Assembly: GCA_036971615.1 (NCBI GenBank)
Contig: JAYKKR010000006.1
Span: forward strand, 1,054,001-1,118,000
Reading direction: 5' to 3'
DNA: 64,000 nt
Source of the DNA: Amyloporia xantha
Lineage: Eukaryota > Basidiomycota > Agaricomycetes > Polyporales > Adustoporiaceae
The notes under the pieces were generated by a model, which was given only the letters and a program-made list of their open reading frames with translations, was not told the DNA's origin and made no database searches. The position numbers and the translations under genes were made by a program. Below, one piece after another: positions 46,605-58,613 of the stretch. The stretch's first letter is position 1. The number at the start of each line of letters is the position of its first letter.

Positions 46605-48797
46605 TCACGATTCACCGCCTTCCTCGTCCGCCTCATCTCCTTCCACGGAGCCGCCGTAGCTCTGTCCACGGCCGAACAGACCTCCGCCAATGTTTTCGAC
46701 TGCATCCAAATCCTTTTCCAAGTCTATAGGCTCGCCCGCTTGCGCGTCGTCCGGGCTGATGAGGAGTCTCAAACGTGAAATTTCTTTCCGCAGCTTGTCG
46801 ATCTCGTCGTCACGCCTCTCCACACGGCCTTTGAGATGCCTGATGTAGTCATTGCCGCAACGCAGAAGCTGCAACTTGCTGACGCCCCTGTTCGGCCCCT
46901 CGATGTTACCCTTGGGAGGGCCTCGGGGTGGCATAGCTCCTGGAAGAAGCTCATCCTGAAAGCCTTCCTCAGAAGGAAGAGGGATAGGCGGCAGAAGAAC
47001 TCGAAGATCGTCGAAAGACGTCTTGAGAGAATCACGCCGCTTTTGTTCGGCTGCTTTGTGCGAGGACTTGCGGACCTGCATGACAGGCTGAGCAAACCCA
47101 GCTGCCGAGGGCGAAGAGTCTATGATAGGAGTATTCCCAGCTAGAAAAATAGATAATTTAAAAATGGACTAAATCGCAGAAAACCAGCGAATGAGCGCTT
47201 GCCTGGTCGAATCGGTTTCAGGCTTGGGCTAATCATCGGCATAGCTGACGCCTTCTCAGTCATCCGAGTAGTCCTCTGAGACTCCACCGCGTTTCCAGAT
47301 TTAGCTGAAGATTTTCCTTTCGAGTTTCCGTCCTTCTTCTTCGTCCCCGTGGAGTCTTTGGAACTGTGGGGCGGTGCCGACGTATTAGGAATACCGAGCC
47401 TCCCTAAATTCATGATACTAGCAGGTGTCACTGGCGTGATATTTGTTGACGGGACTGAACCGGTCATCGGCATGGACATAATAGGGGTGGTTGCCGAGGT
47501 GGTCGATACTGGGGAGATTGGCGGCATCTGCAGCGACGGAGAAACGGATGGTGGTAGGTGCGCCGGCGGAGGCATGGGAGGCAGCTCGATGGGCGAAGGG
47601 GTATCATTAGGTATATCCGCTGGGTTCGGGCCGCCGCTCGACACGCCGGGACGAGGCATGCCAGAGAACAGCGGGGTCGAATTGGCAGACCGCGTAGTCC
47701 GTGTAGCGGTCTTCTTCGTAGGCGCAGCTGGCTTCTGGGTGGCTCTGACAGCGGGCGACTGACGTTTACGTGAGGGCTTCGCAGGCACGACGGACTCGTC
47801 GCCACTGGACGAGGCTATCCGTCGTTTGCTGCCCGCAGCAGACGCGGAGGTAGCTCCGCGCGAACTCGGTCCTGACGCAGGCTGATTGTTGTACGCGCCA
47901 AGCCATGGGCTGGTGAGGGGCGAAATGTCACTGAAGTCGAGGTCGGTGGAAGATGGGAGATGGAGGGGAGGCTGGAAGACGAGATTCGCCGGTGCGGAGT
48001 GAGGTGTAGTGGGCATCATATGGTGCTGCATGTACTCGGAGAGGCCCTGGTTCGAGACCCCAGCATGGTTTTGCACCATGTTCGCGAACGCAGCATGGTT
48101 TGAGTGCAATATCATAGGGGAGACAAAGTCGGGACTTGGCTGCGCGCGCAGTTCTGTTGAGGACGCTGAATTTGTTATTGGCCTGTCAGTATTGAGAATG
48201 TAAAGGAGTATCAATGGACGAACCTGGCGTGGGAAGGTACTGTTGCTGATCTCTTGGACGATCCATCGGTGCCGGTAATGAGGCAAAGGCATTTTGTCCG
48301 CTCAGGAGTTCAAGCTGCAACGCAGAAGCAGTCAGCTATGAAGACTTTGTTGCTCACCGACCGCACAAAGGTAACCTCTCCCTTCCCAAGCCAAATAGCC
48401 GCCAGCTTTCCGTACGATAGACCACTGGCCATGGGCCCTAAACGAAGTCGCTACTCACCTGCTGCTGAAAGATTTGGTTTTGAAGCTGTTGCAACTGTTG
48501 CAGCTGGTTTAGCCTCATCTGCTGCTCCATCAGCGCCTGCGGGGTCGTTTGCGCCTGAGATGGCATTCCTTGTTGGCTCGAGTTCTCCTGTCCGTTCATC
48601 AAGCCTTGAAAGACGTCCACGCTCATTTGCATATTCGACATGGCTGAAGGCTGATGAGGAAAGTTCATAGATGTCGTGGGTTGGGGCCCCTGTGCGTGAT
48701 TGTGGAAGAACTCCGCGTCTCGAGGTGAATCCGACTGGAAGAAGGTGTGAATGAAGTCCTTCTGGTGCGGATTCTGTGCGCCAGAGTCCAAATTCAT
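46605..48797 (-). CDS. bHLH transcription factor
   Basis: Predicted nuclear regulator binding E-box DNA as a dimer. The bHLH domain lies near the C-terminus: SSHKAAEQKRRDSLKTSFDD (basic region and helix 1), a long loop of about 40 residues containing PLPSEEGFQDELLPGAMPPRG, then SKLQLLRCGNDYIRHLKGRV (helix 2). A coiled extension RRDDEIDKLRKEISRLRLLI follows, so it may be a bHLH-zipper type. The N-terminal part is Gln-rich (QQLQQLQNQIFQQQ) and the centre is rich in Ser, Pro and Thr, typical activation regions. About five exons. The intron before the bHLH exon appears to use a GC donor (CAG|GCAAGC near 47205), although a weak GT donor 18 bases on also keeps the frame. The conserved Arg of classic bHLH factors is present, not the Tyr of SREBPs. 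Confidence 0.88.
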
Positions 48798-48915
48798 GGT
48801 CGCAGAACGGTGTGGGTCCGAAATCCGGGTCCACTCCCAGGATCTTAGGACTTATCTTTTTCAGGAAAAGGCTATTTGCCATGATTATATAAAGCAGCTT
48901 ATCAAGCTTCATATA

Positions 48916-48998
48916 TCCCGTTTAGCTCAGTTGGTAGAGCGCGTCACTAGTACTATTGGTACATGACGAGGTCAGTCGTTCGAGTCGGCTAATGGGAA
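48916..48998 (+). tRNA. tRNA-Thr(AGT) with a 10-base intron
   Basis: All arms pair. Acceptor stem TCCCGTT with AATGGGA (one G-T pair), D stem GCTC/GAGC around loop AGTTGGTA, anticodon stem CGTCA/TGACG, and T stem AGTCG/CGGCT around TTCGAGT; discriminator A. The anticodon loop reads CTAGTA, then 10 extra bases (48953-48962), then A, so the intron sits in the standard place one base after the anticodon AGT. It is read by codon ACU and, after A34 to inosine editing, by ACC. It starts 118 bases from the ATG of the divergent bHLH gene. Confidence 0.93.
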
Positions 48999-51900
48999 TA
49001 CAATGTAAATTCCGCCCTGCTTGTTTTGCCTCCTGGCTGCCTTTCAGTGTGTCCTTCACACATCGAATCAAATCAGTTTTTTTCTTTCTTTCCCGGCACT
49101 GCTGGAGTCATATTTCATACGAGTATGAGGATGTTCGTCCTTGCTGTTGATTGAGTATGCTATTGGGATTGTTTCACCGTGTTTCGTCTACATTACAGTT
49201 AAAGCAGTTTGAAAGGCTCTCCGGCTCTCCTCACGAGAGATGTTTCCTCATTGCGACCACTTTAATCGATACCAGGCCCCGCATGCTGTCTGTCACCCAA
49301 GGTTCGACTGTGCGCGCAGCCTTAAAGTGTACCACCCATGCGCTGAGAGCATCACGTTGACGCTGTTTCAAATCAAAGTGCAAGACACGGGCGAGTCCCT
49401 ATCCCCGTAATGCGCCTCAGCCTTATCGACAACCATTATCGCTTGTTCTGCTGGGACTACTCACACGAAGAGAGCAGCTGGGTGGCTTTTGGCGATGCCA
49501 GATGTGCCTGGCATTCGGTGATATCTCTGTCAAGCCCCTGTCGTACAAAGTAAACAAAAGCGGTACCACAATTAATACTTACTGACGGTAAGTGATGCTA
49601 TTGAAGCAAACCGAACCTGTAAAAAAACATGTTTTCCCGTAGAAGGAGCGGTGCCGCAGCGTCGATTTCAATGTACGATCATAACAGTCATGAGGTGGCC
49701 CCTGGCTTGACCACAAGGCGCTCCTTGCAAGCGAAGCTCGCTGCGGGAACACAAATTATACAAATTCCACGGCCGTCTCAATTGTTTTCGATGGTACATC
49801 ATTATGAGTATTAGTACTTCGGTGTTCCTAACAATTCAATCGTCAGTAAGTATGACTGCTCGTCACTCAAAGAGATCATTAACTCACAGGTAGCGAGATA
49901 ATTCAAAACAGTGTTATCAAATATCCTGTCCGATCAAGCTACAGTATGATGAAATGCATACCTGTAAGAGAATCTATTATCCTCTTGCTTTGTGCAATAC
50001 AGCGGCGCAACCAACGTATTCAAAGTTTTGGCACTGTCAGCTCGTAATATTCGGGGAGCGGTATAAACGGGTTAAAATGTATTCCGTACGGCGGAGATTT
50101 TGCCTACGCCCTCTCCAGCACCCATATGTCATCCGTAAGAGCGCCCAATCACGGAGGATGTGACTAGGAGAGCTTGGGATATAGGTATGTCAGTCACTTC
50201 TGCGCTGCGGGAGAAAACAAACTTTCCATGGCCGCACATCACTACTTGGGCATGTGAAGCGGCGTGACATCTCTCTATAGAATAGTATCGGCTGTGTCCC
50301 GCAGGCAGCATGAGCACAGGCGCAATCTGACGTGCTGTCGAGGGCTGTGTGACTCCACATAACACCAAGGAGTCCTCATATGTCGTTTGGACCGGAGCTT
50401 ATTGACACGTCGGCACTTCCCGCCGCTATAGGTAGCGAAGAAAAGGTACCGGCGACGACTATTTGGGGCTCTAGAATTTGAATTTTCTTGACGATTGGGG
50501 TCGCAAAGCGGGGACGTGGGACGGAAAGAGACAAAGTTCCACAGGTATCGAAGACAATAGCTAGGCTGTGACGACGCTGAGGTGATCTGGGAGTACATTG
50601 TACAAGTATTTGACATCGACTAAGATTGAAGTCCATGGCTGTACCAGTAAGAGATTGCTTTTAACTCTTGGTATCCACTGCCTATAGGTCGAGAAAGCTC
50701 GCATTTTTGAGTCGACCGGATAGAAAGCCTCCTGTCAGAAGGCGTTAAAAATTCGCTTCTTCCACAGCGCCCGCGTAAAAGCATACACGGGGCGCCGGAC
50801 TATACGACTGCCCATCCATGATCGGCCTCTTGTCGAAAGGGACACCGCCCAAGTCGCAGGCCCGTTCTCCTAGTCATCCGATAAGAGGGTGTAACAGATA
50901 TTTTAGTGCACATGGGCGACGGACAAAAATAGCATTTGTGGTCACCTTAGATCAGATATGTGTCTGTCCGTGCATGAGAGAGCCCTGCCGGCGTGTCATC
51001 GTTGTTCGGCATTGTAGGTAGAAGCCCGGCCGCTGGAATGATAGAGGACTGGAGGGCCGCGCTCTATATTCTGCCCGCAAGACATCATCTCCGGAGAGCT
51101 AAGGGCCGACAGCTCCACGGAAGCCTCGCGCACTAGCCAGTGTTTCGTGAGGAAGGACGATGGTGGACTATCGACGGCGGGATTGACCGGCTAGTATGAG
51201 TTGGTACTTGCTGAAACGACGGTAGTTAGGGGGGCGGAAGAGGGGTGGTAGCCGCATGGAAGGTGGGCTCATTTATATGATTCAGGCCACGGAAGGTGAT
51301 CACGGTGTAACCGTGTTGACAACCGCTGGGCCAACCGCCGGAGAGGCGCCCGGGGACTCCGGGGTACGAGAGGAACTGAGGTGGTCATATCCGTGCGGAG
51401 CAGGACAGGCCGGACGTATATGAAGCCTCGTTGGAAACCAGAACGGCCGTCGTAAATTGCGTTCATGACCGTCGAATGAAATTAACGGACTTCAAACGGG
51501 CAAGGCCGGCTTTAAGCCGAGACAGCGAGATCAAGACAGGGCTTGCAGGTGGCTTCTTTGCCACTACGGCCAGTAGATATATACAGAGCTATAAGACACG
51601 GAAACCGACACCTCGGGACAGGACTTGTATCATAGATCTGAGACGCACTCCGGGAGCTGTAATTGTATGATTAGTCTGTGATCCGCAGTGCTCGGCCACA
51701 CAGGATTCGGGCAGTCGTCTGAGGGGCGGTTTCGACAGGACGACAGAGACACCATCCGTTGAACAATCGATCTGAAGCCTAGCGCTGTAGGGTCGACGAA
51801 GGTACAGATCCTGCCACATCGCACCGGCGTCCTATGGATATCCAGGCAGCTTCGTGAGCGCCGCGCAGCTGATGGATATTCGCTGGGCAAGTGGGGCCGC

Positions 51901-54249
51901 GCCACGACGGCATGGTCGCATGTGTGGGGCGGAACCCGAGTCATAGCATGGATGTGACCTCAATATCGACGAATTCGCCGCCTTTAGACCTCGTCCGATG
52001 CATGCCGATGACCACGGCGCTTGTAGAGGGTGCGAAGACAGCGATATACGGATATTAGCACGCTCCGCGAGAGCGCAGACACTACGGAAGAGGCGAGAGG
52101 GCGGATGGGCGATATCAGACGGTTTCTCGAGCACGACCGCGACGGAACAATGCGGACAAACCATGTCACAAGGCCGCACTAAGGTGGTAATATTATGAGA
52201 CTGCATCACATAAGCTCGAGGAACGTACCTGACCGAGGGAGCATTAGGAGCCTGTATGAGGCCATTTCGGGACTAACTACCTGTCGGTAGATATCTGCGG
52301 TGATCAAATTGAGTCCAGCGACCATTGCGTCGTCGAGAGCACAGAGCTTTCCACGGCGAAATAGGGTGGCTGGCCTGATGCGTGTGGGAGCAATCGCCGA
52401 TGCGTTACGATTGGGCGTGAGGATTTACAAAATCAAGATAGCGTTCATCTCTGCAGGAGCACCAGACGTTCTAGCCTGTGCGGCGTTAGACGACTCATTG
52501 ATTACCAGAGGATACACCGTCGACACGGCCCATGGCGCTTGGACTTGCTCTTTTTAGGAACCAGCATGTTCTCGCGGTCTGTGCGACAGGCTCGACGCAC
52601 CGTTATCCCTTCCGCGACAGCAGGCCACCATAACACGGTGCGAGTAATCTAACGGCGTCGGCTCGGTGCTTTTTTGAGCTTACGCAGGGCGTAAATTTTT
52701 TCATTTCGCTGCGGATCCGATACAACCTGTCACGACAAGGCGGAGGCCATATGCCTCCTCACCTCGAGTAGTGACTAGCGAACGTGGTGGTAATAGAGGG
52801 TGTGTGGGTATTACATGTGCCGGGCGGAGGTTGCTGGGCCCAGGAGGACCGAAGAACAATGGTGATGCCGTACAAGCAACACAGCATTTACCAATCGGAT
52901 ACAGCCGACGGACAATCGAAGATAGACAAGGAATCTTTGGGCATCCATGGAAAGCTCTCTAGGTGAGTGCAAAGTCAGCATGCGCAACACGAGGAACAGG
53001 CCTTCCTGATGGAGATGCAGGGTCAGATCGTAAATATGCGTAATGGAGGAGTGTTCAAAAGAAGGGGCAGGAGCCATTGAATGATGGGCGGTTTTGGCAG
53101 TGGCAGAAGGTGATTCGATTCATGGTCCGGGAAGTCATGTGGCTGGTCCCACACCAGGAGCAAGGCGGACTACTCTCTGTGGATCTCTTTCAGATTGTCC
53201 ACGCTGACACGGTCTGATATTGTTGTCAGCGAAGCTCTATGATTATCGCTATCCTTTGAAACCGCGAACACGGTGCGTCTCTCTCCATTCTCTCCATTCT
53301 TGGGCTATATAAGGAAATCTGGGAGCCACAACAATGGCCGAACGCGACTAGCGAAAAAGACAACAATAGGGCAACGGAGCGGGGCCTGGTTGCGAGGCGG
53401 GCGGATTTGACTCCGCAGGACGTCGCAGTGGGCGTCGCTGACTTTGGTGTTCGAAATGGGCCGCATTCGGGAGGGGAAGATTAAGACACCGTCGGATTCT
53501 CAGGCTGTTCCGGTGCACTGTTCAGTCTGTTCTGGACGTGCCGGGTCTCAGTAGCCGGATATGGCGAAGGACGATCAGTATGATGAGGCTATCGCGCAGG
53601 TGCCTGCGAGAGAAGCCGCGGGTGGGGAGCCAATTGAGGTGGGATCACCCAGATGACAGACGAGATGTGAAGTGACAGGGGACGACAAAAGGGTAGTGGG
53701 TGGTGGAGGAGGGGCTGGAAATGGCAGGCCGTGCCCTTGCCGCGTGTGGGTCGTGGCATGAAACTCGAGAAGCCCACGGCGGCATCAGATGTCGGCAAAA
53801 TAACCCATTGGCTCCCGTGAATAGTTTGAAAATGGGCGGTGGCGTTCTGTCCGAAAGTAAACTAGACTGGGGGAGGGACGGGCCCTTGGAGGAAGTAAAC
53901 TACGCCGGCGCTGTTGGCGGGTGACAGGCCAGGGTCCCGACCGCTATCTACAGACTAAGGACTTCGACTTCGTGGATAGAAGAGTGCGTGTGCGACCCCT
54001 ATCACGGCCCACAGGACACTTATTCGGAGGAGAGACACTGGCATTCCTATGGCCTGGGGAGGAGATTCGGGATCAGATTGTGGGAGCCATCTTCTTGGAA
54101 GCAGATAGAACGCAGGGCGGAAGGTTCTGAGGGCGCTTACGTAACCATTGCCAATTAGGGCCGCCGCATGCTGCCGTAACAGAATACAACAACCTATAAG
54201 TGCCTCTACCACGCTCCACCGCGACGCCTCTCCCTCACCCTTCCTCCCC
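48999..54249. other. 5.2 kb region without a recognisable gene
   Basis: The largest gap in the window. Six-frame reading shows only short frames without known domains, and I saw no long terminal repeats, transposase or reverse-transcriptase motifs. An isolated core-promoter-like piece, GGGCTATATAAGG near 53310, precedes an ATG that stops after five codons (MAERD). The plus frame at 52300-52557 (85 codons) and the minus frame at 51832-52209 (125 codons) are the longest unexplained ones. Base composition is mixed, with GC-rich blocks from about 50.7 kb on. It could be a decayed repeat region. Confidence 0.45.
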
Positions 54250-55023
54250 ATGGCCATCCTCATCCCCTGCCCTCACACCATGCTCCCACCCACAAAAAGA
54301 CGTCGCACCGCGACTTCTGTCCTCGCTGGCGATTTTGATCCGCGGCCCGCTCGCGACGTGTTGACCTCACTCTTGAACGGCGTCCCCATATACAAGGAGG
54401 TCGAAAATACAGAGGAGGTCCGCAGGGGCAGGAGGAGGAAGGAGAAGGAGAGAGAGAGCGCGAAGGATCGCGAGCTCGAGAAAAGACGCGCCAGGCCCTC
54501 CACCGCCAAGCCCACACAGAAGCCCCCACCCCCCGTCGCGTCCACCTCTGCCTCAGCCGCAGTCGCGTCCACGTCGAGCGCGTCCGCCAAGCGCATGCCG
54601 TCCATCTCCGTACCCCAGCCTTCGACCTTCTGGCGCGCCCGCCCCACGATCAACATCACGAGTGCGCAGCGCTCGGTATCCGTTACCCCGCCCCCCATGG
54701 TGTCCTCCCCACCGACGACGCCGGGCCCGTCCATATCGTCTACGACGTCCGCGACCTCGTCCAAGCGGCCACACACACCAGACGACGACGAGGACCTGCA
54801 CAGCCGCCACCACAGCGAGGATACGTCCACGCCCCCGCCATCGCACCACCCGCGGAAAAAGCGCGCAGCTGCGCGAAAGGGCTGGAAGGGGTGGGTGGAG
54901 GGCTCGCCCCCGCCGTCGGAGAAGCTGATCAACCTGGACCGAGCGACGATCCTTCCGGAGCGCAAGACGAGGAGCGGGAAGAGCTTCGACGCTATCGGTG
55001 TCGGGAAGGACGGCTGGATCTAA
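54250..55023 (+). CDS. Basic, disordered protein of unknown function, 257 aa
   Basis: Single-exon frame beginning MAILIPCPHTMLPPTKRRR; the Met at 54280 is an equally possible start. The protein has a basic N-terminus (KRRRTATSVL), a highly charged stretch (RRGRRRKEKERESAKDRELE) and a long Ser/Thr/Pro/Ala-rich middle. A well-ordered-looking tail follows: RKKRAAARKGWKGWVEGSPP, then SEKLINLDRATILPERKTRSG, ending GVGKDGWI. The tail's regularity against the disordered remainder suggests a conserved motif, perhaps a binding module of a nuclear protein (inference from basic composition). No family recognised. GC-rich third positions agree with a coding role. Confidence 0.68.
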   Translation: MAILIPCPHTMLPPTKRRRTATSVLAGDFDPRPARDVLTSLLNGVPIYKEVENTEEVRRGRRRKEKERESAKDRELEKRRARPSTAKPTQKPPPPVASTSASAAVASTSSASAKRMPSISVPQPSTFWRARPTINITSAQRSVSVTPPPMVSSPPTTPGPSISSTTSATSSKRPHTPDDDEDLHSRHHSEDTSTPPPSHHPRKKRAAARKGWKGWVEGSPPPSEKLINLDRATILPERKTRSGKSFDAIGVGKDGWI

Positions 55024-55830
55024 GTCGGTGAGTCGCAGCGGCCGATTTTACGGTTCGATTGTGCTGATACATCGCCACAAGGTGGACACGCTGCCGTGGA
55101 TACCACTGGCCGCGGAAACGGGCCGTTGTTGTGAGCAGGTCGTGCTTTGTGTTTTGTGTGTGTGTTTTTTGTTTTCCCATGCTACTTACCTACGATGGCC
55201 ACTGGGGCCGTATCGCATCGCTTTTAGTCGTCCTGTGGTTATTTTCTATCGTACTGTCTCGGTCCCGCTTTGGTGAAATTTTTTTCAGAGTTTCTGGTCG
55301 GGTCTCCTTACAATTATCTGTGTTAAAGGTTACATTCTGCAGCACCATCTTGTACACATATAGTATGACGCTAGCAATCGATTGATGAATAGACGCTAGC
55401 TACTGTTGCGACCATCTCCCGTGCACTGAGTGTGGCTACCTGGCTGGGAGTTGTGTGGCTTGTGAGTGCGGGTGTGGCCACTGCGAAAATGAGCGTGGGA
55501 AGACAGCCACGCCCGACGGGGAGAGGTAAGCGGCGGCGGGACTGTCCCCTCGATCGTCTGCCGCGCGCTCGCCGGTGTCTCTCGATCACTGCCCTCATCT
55601 CTGATGGCTGCACACTGCTGATCTGTCTCCGCGAACGTTCTCTGCCCGCCTCCCGCTCTCCCAGGCCTCCCGCTGTTCCCCATACACCCTCGGCGCGCAC
55701 CCCGTACACTGCCGGCCAGCTCCAAGTCGACCTAGTCACTGCGAGTGACGCCTCCTGCCCAGTGCGCACAGCCCACGGCGTCCAGCATCCCCAGCACCCA
55801 CACCCGACGCACACTCGCCCGCACTGCACC
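55024..55830. other. Intergenic region before MTG1
   Basis: About 0.8 kb between two plus-strand genes. The T-rich part to about 55385 fits a 3' UTR. After it lies a GC-rich stretch with open frames in both directions that lack domain features, consistent with the MTG1 promoter and leader. No TATA box was evident near the MTG1 start. Confidence 0.45.
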
Positions 55831-57914
55831 ATGCTGACTCACATCCCGTTCCCCGTCCTCCCCGCCCCGCCCTCATGGTTCCCGGGGCACATGCTCCAGT
55901 TCGCCCGCACCCTCCCGACCCTCCTCAACCGCACCGACGTCGTCCTCGAGCTCCGCGACGCCCGCCTCCCCCTCACGAGCATCAACCGCAATTTCGAAGG
56001 TGTGTCACTGCCCCCGCTTTCTTCTCCTGTGCTTTCTGCAGGTCGCGGCCGTGTGGCAGGTGAGGTGAGGTGGGGCGGCGGGCCGAGGCGGTGGGCTGTG
56101 TGCTGTGTGGAGACGGTTGCCTCGACGTCTGCGCGCTGGCAGACGGTCGGAGATGGGTGACGTCTGGGCGGTGCCCAGGCACGCCTGCCTTGCCTCCCGA
56201 GCCGTCCGGGGAAACGCACCCGCAGCTGGTCGCCTGCGCCCTCCCGGCATGCACAGACACGCCCGCACAGCAGCCCACCGTTGCCCTGCTCATGCACCGC
56301 ACATTGCTAATTTACTCGCCGGAGACCGGTTAAAACTCCGTACAAATGCGCACGGCCGCAGTCCCTCGTCGTGGAGCTGCCGTTCACTTACTCGCCCTCT
56401 CCCAGGTGCCCTGCAAAAATGGCGGCAGGAACGCGGCCGGATGGACGGCGGGGGCTTCGCCGAGGTGGCCGGGCCGTCGACGGTGGCCCTCCCGCGACCT
56501 GCCCAGAATTATGGCCCGGTCTGCGAGCGTATAATCGTGTTCAACAAGCGCGACCTCGTTCCCGAGTGGGGCATCGAAGTGGGTGTCGTTTCAGCTCCGC
56601 TGTATTCCGGCTCAGATACAGAACTTTTAGTAGCCGTTCCGCAACGCCATGGCGGCGAAATACCCCGGCCAGACGGTGTTCTTTGCCTCCTGGAACAGAC
56701 AGCGCGACATTAGGGCTCTGAACGAGCTCCTAGTCAGTGCGTCGGAATTTTTTTAATGCCGGACGGCCCTGGCGAGCTCCTCCCCTGTTATAGACATCGC
56801 AAAGCGCCATCCGCACATACCGGAGCTGAACGTCCTCGTTGTGGGCATGCCCAACGTGGGCAAGTCGACGCTCCTCAATGCCCTGCGGAGCACCGGCATC
56901 CCCGGGCGTAAGTTCACCTTCCGCAGCTGTCCATCCCGGCCACGCAGCAGCGCTGACATCTCCGTGACGTGCTCTTCCCGCCAGCGACGCCCAAGGCGCT
57001 CCGCACGTCGTCCCAGCCGGGGCTCACCCGTGCGCTGTCCACCCGCCTGAAGCTGTCGCTCGATCCGCCCGTGTACTCGTATGACTCGCCGGGCGTGATG
57101 CTCCCCTTCCTGGGCAACGGCGAGCGCGGCGCAGAGCGCGGTGTTAAGCTGGCGTTGATAGGTCAGTCTGCCGCCGATAGTCCGACGGGCTCACGGGCGG
57201 TTGTGATAGAATTCGTGCTAATTATGTCTCTCTCCATCGTGGGGTACTGCAGCCGGAATCAAGGAGGGCCTGTACGACGTCGAGGCGCTCGCCGCGTATT
57301 TGCTCTACCGCCTGAACGTCCTCGACCCGCTTGGTGAGTCCTCCGCGCGCACGGAACGCCAGAGCGCATGATGAAGCTGACTGACCCGCGCACGCACCCC
57401 TGCCCCTGCCTCTGCAGCCCCCGCGTACCTACGCATCCTCCCGCCCGCGACACCCCTGCTCACAGACGTGTACGAGTTCCTGGACCGCCTCGCCGCGCGG
57501 CTCTGCATGCTCAAGCGCGGCGGCGTGCCAGACCAGACACGCGCCGCCGTCTGGTTCATCAACTGGTGGCGCACGGAGGGCGGGCTGCTCGCCGCCTCTG
57601 CGCCCGCCGGCTTGGGCGGCCAGGGCACCGGCGACACCCAGGTGCAGGCGCACCGCCGCGGCTGGGGCTTCGACCTCGAGTGGACCGTGGGCGCGGCGGA
57701 GGCGCAGGCGCAGGCGGGCCGGTACGACGCGTCGGTGATTCAGCGCAAGATGGAGGAGTGCATGGACGCGTTTGAGCGCGCTGCGGTGGAGGAGGAGCGG
57801 GCGGGCGGCGGCGTGAGCGCGACGCAGGAGAAAAAGCGCGTGCGGGAGCAGCTCCTTGCGCGCCGCGCGGCGAAGAGCAAGGCGAAGCTTGCGGCGCGCA
57901 GGGGCGGTGGTTGA
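55831..57914 (+). CDS. MTG1: Mitochondrial ribosome-assembly GTPase MTG1 (YlqF/RbgA family)
   Basis: Circularly permuted GTPase needed for assembly of the large mitochondrial ribosomal subunit at the inner membrane. Seven exons (55831-55999, 56406-56578, 56634-56736, 56794-56907, 56985-57161, 57253-57333, 57418-57914) give 437 residues with every phase matching. GTPase motifs appear in the permuted order G4-G1-G3: NKRDL (G4) after DVVLELRDARLPLTS, then GMPNVGKSTLLNAL (G1), then DSPGVMLP (G3). The N-terminal block PSWFPGHMLQFARTL is the family start. The C-terminal part has the helical segment VYEFLDRLAARLCML and a Lys/Arg-rich end. The first intron is 406 bases, the rest 55-91. Base composition is very GC-rich. 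Confidence 0.95.
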
Positions 57915-58613
57915 CCGCTATTTTGGGGACTGTAGCTCACTAGACACGTCCTGTGTATTTTTCCCCTATTTTACGCCGATTTTTGGCTTAATCGAGGCGC
58001 GAGCGATTTTTTAATCGCGTAGAATGGTACAAGATACTCCACGGAATTTTAGCTTCGCCGAGATCTCTGTACGCCGCCGCACTGCGTTTCCTCGCGCACT
58101 TATGGGGAAGTTCGTCCACCAAGAGAGACATCTGCTAACTCTAATTACAATGGAACCCCCGAAAAACACGGCAGCTGACACGGGCGTTCCAGCTTCGGTA
58201 AATCATGCGGCGTGAGTGACTGAACCGTGAGTACGGAACAGAGCTATCCTGACTTGGGATTTGGGACTGTGCATGCGTCCCGTCAGTGAGGATAAGAGGC
58301 CTCGTTCTTACGCTTCTGATATCAAGTCTTGGACATGTCCACAGACGCTGATTGACGTGGTCACTGGGTATACGCTATTCTAGGAGAACAGCATGCTTGG
58401 ACAAACACGCGGGTCCGCGGGAGAAAGACTCAGCACAAGCACTAGTGCTCTCAGACATGACCCGAGCAATCCACAGCGTTAGACATCGGACGCGAAGATC
58501 CGCGAGGCGATTAGGAGACCACCGGACGGGCAAAATACCGCTAGAAATACAGAGCGTATTCGACCGCTATTATATCCGCTAAAATACAATAAAAATGTAG
58601 TATATGGTAAGGG
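57915..58613. other. Intergenic region between convergent MTG1 and RPB11 genes
   Basis: Convergent 3' flanks, about 700 bases. The first part is T-rich and fits the MTG1 3' UTR. Short frames only. No gene recognised. Confidence 0.45.

Noticed and set aside
46605..47160. SREBP-type bHLH factor
   Set aside because: The diagnostic Tyr in the basic region is absent (the sequence has KRR at that point) and no membrane segments are found.
47349..47762. Plus-strand 137-codon frame antisense to the bHLH gene
   Set aside because: It mirrors the Ser/Pro/Thr-rich coding frame of the opposite strand, with no homology of its own.
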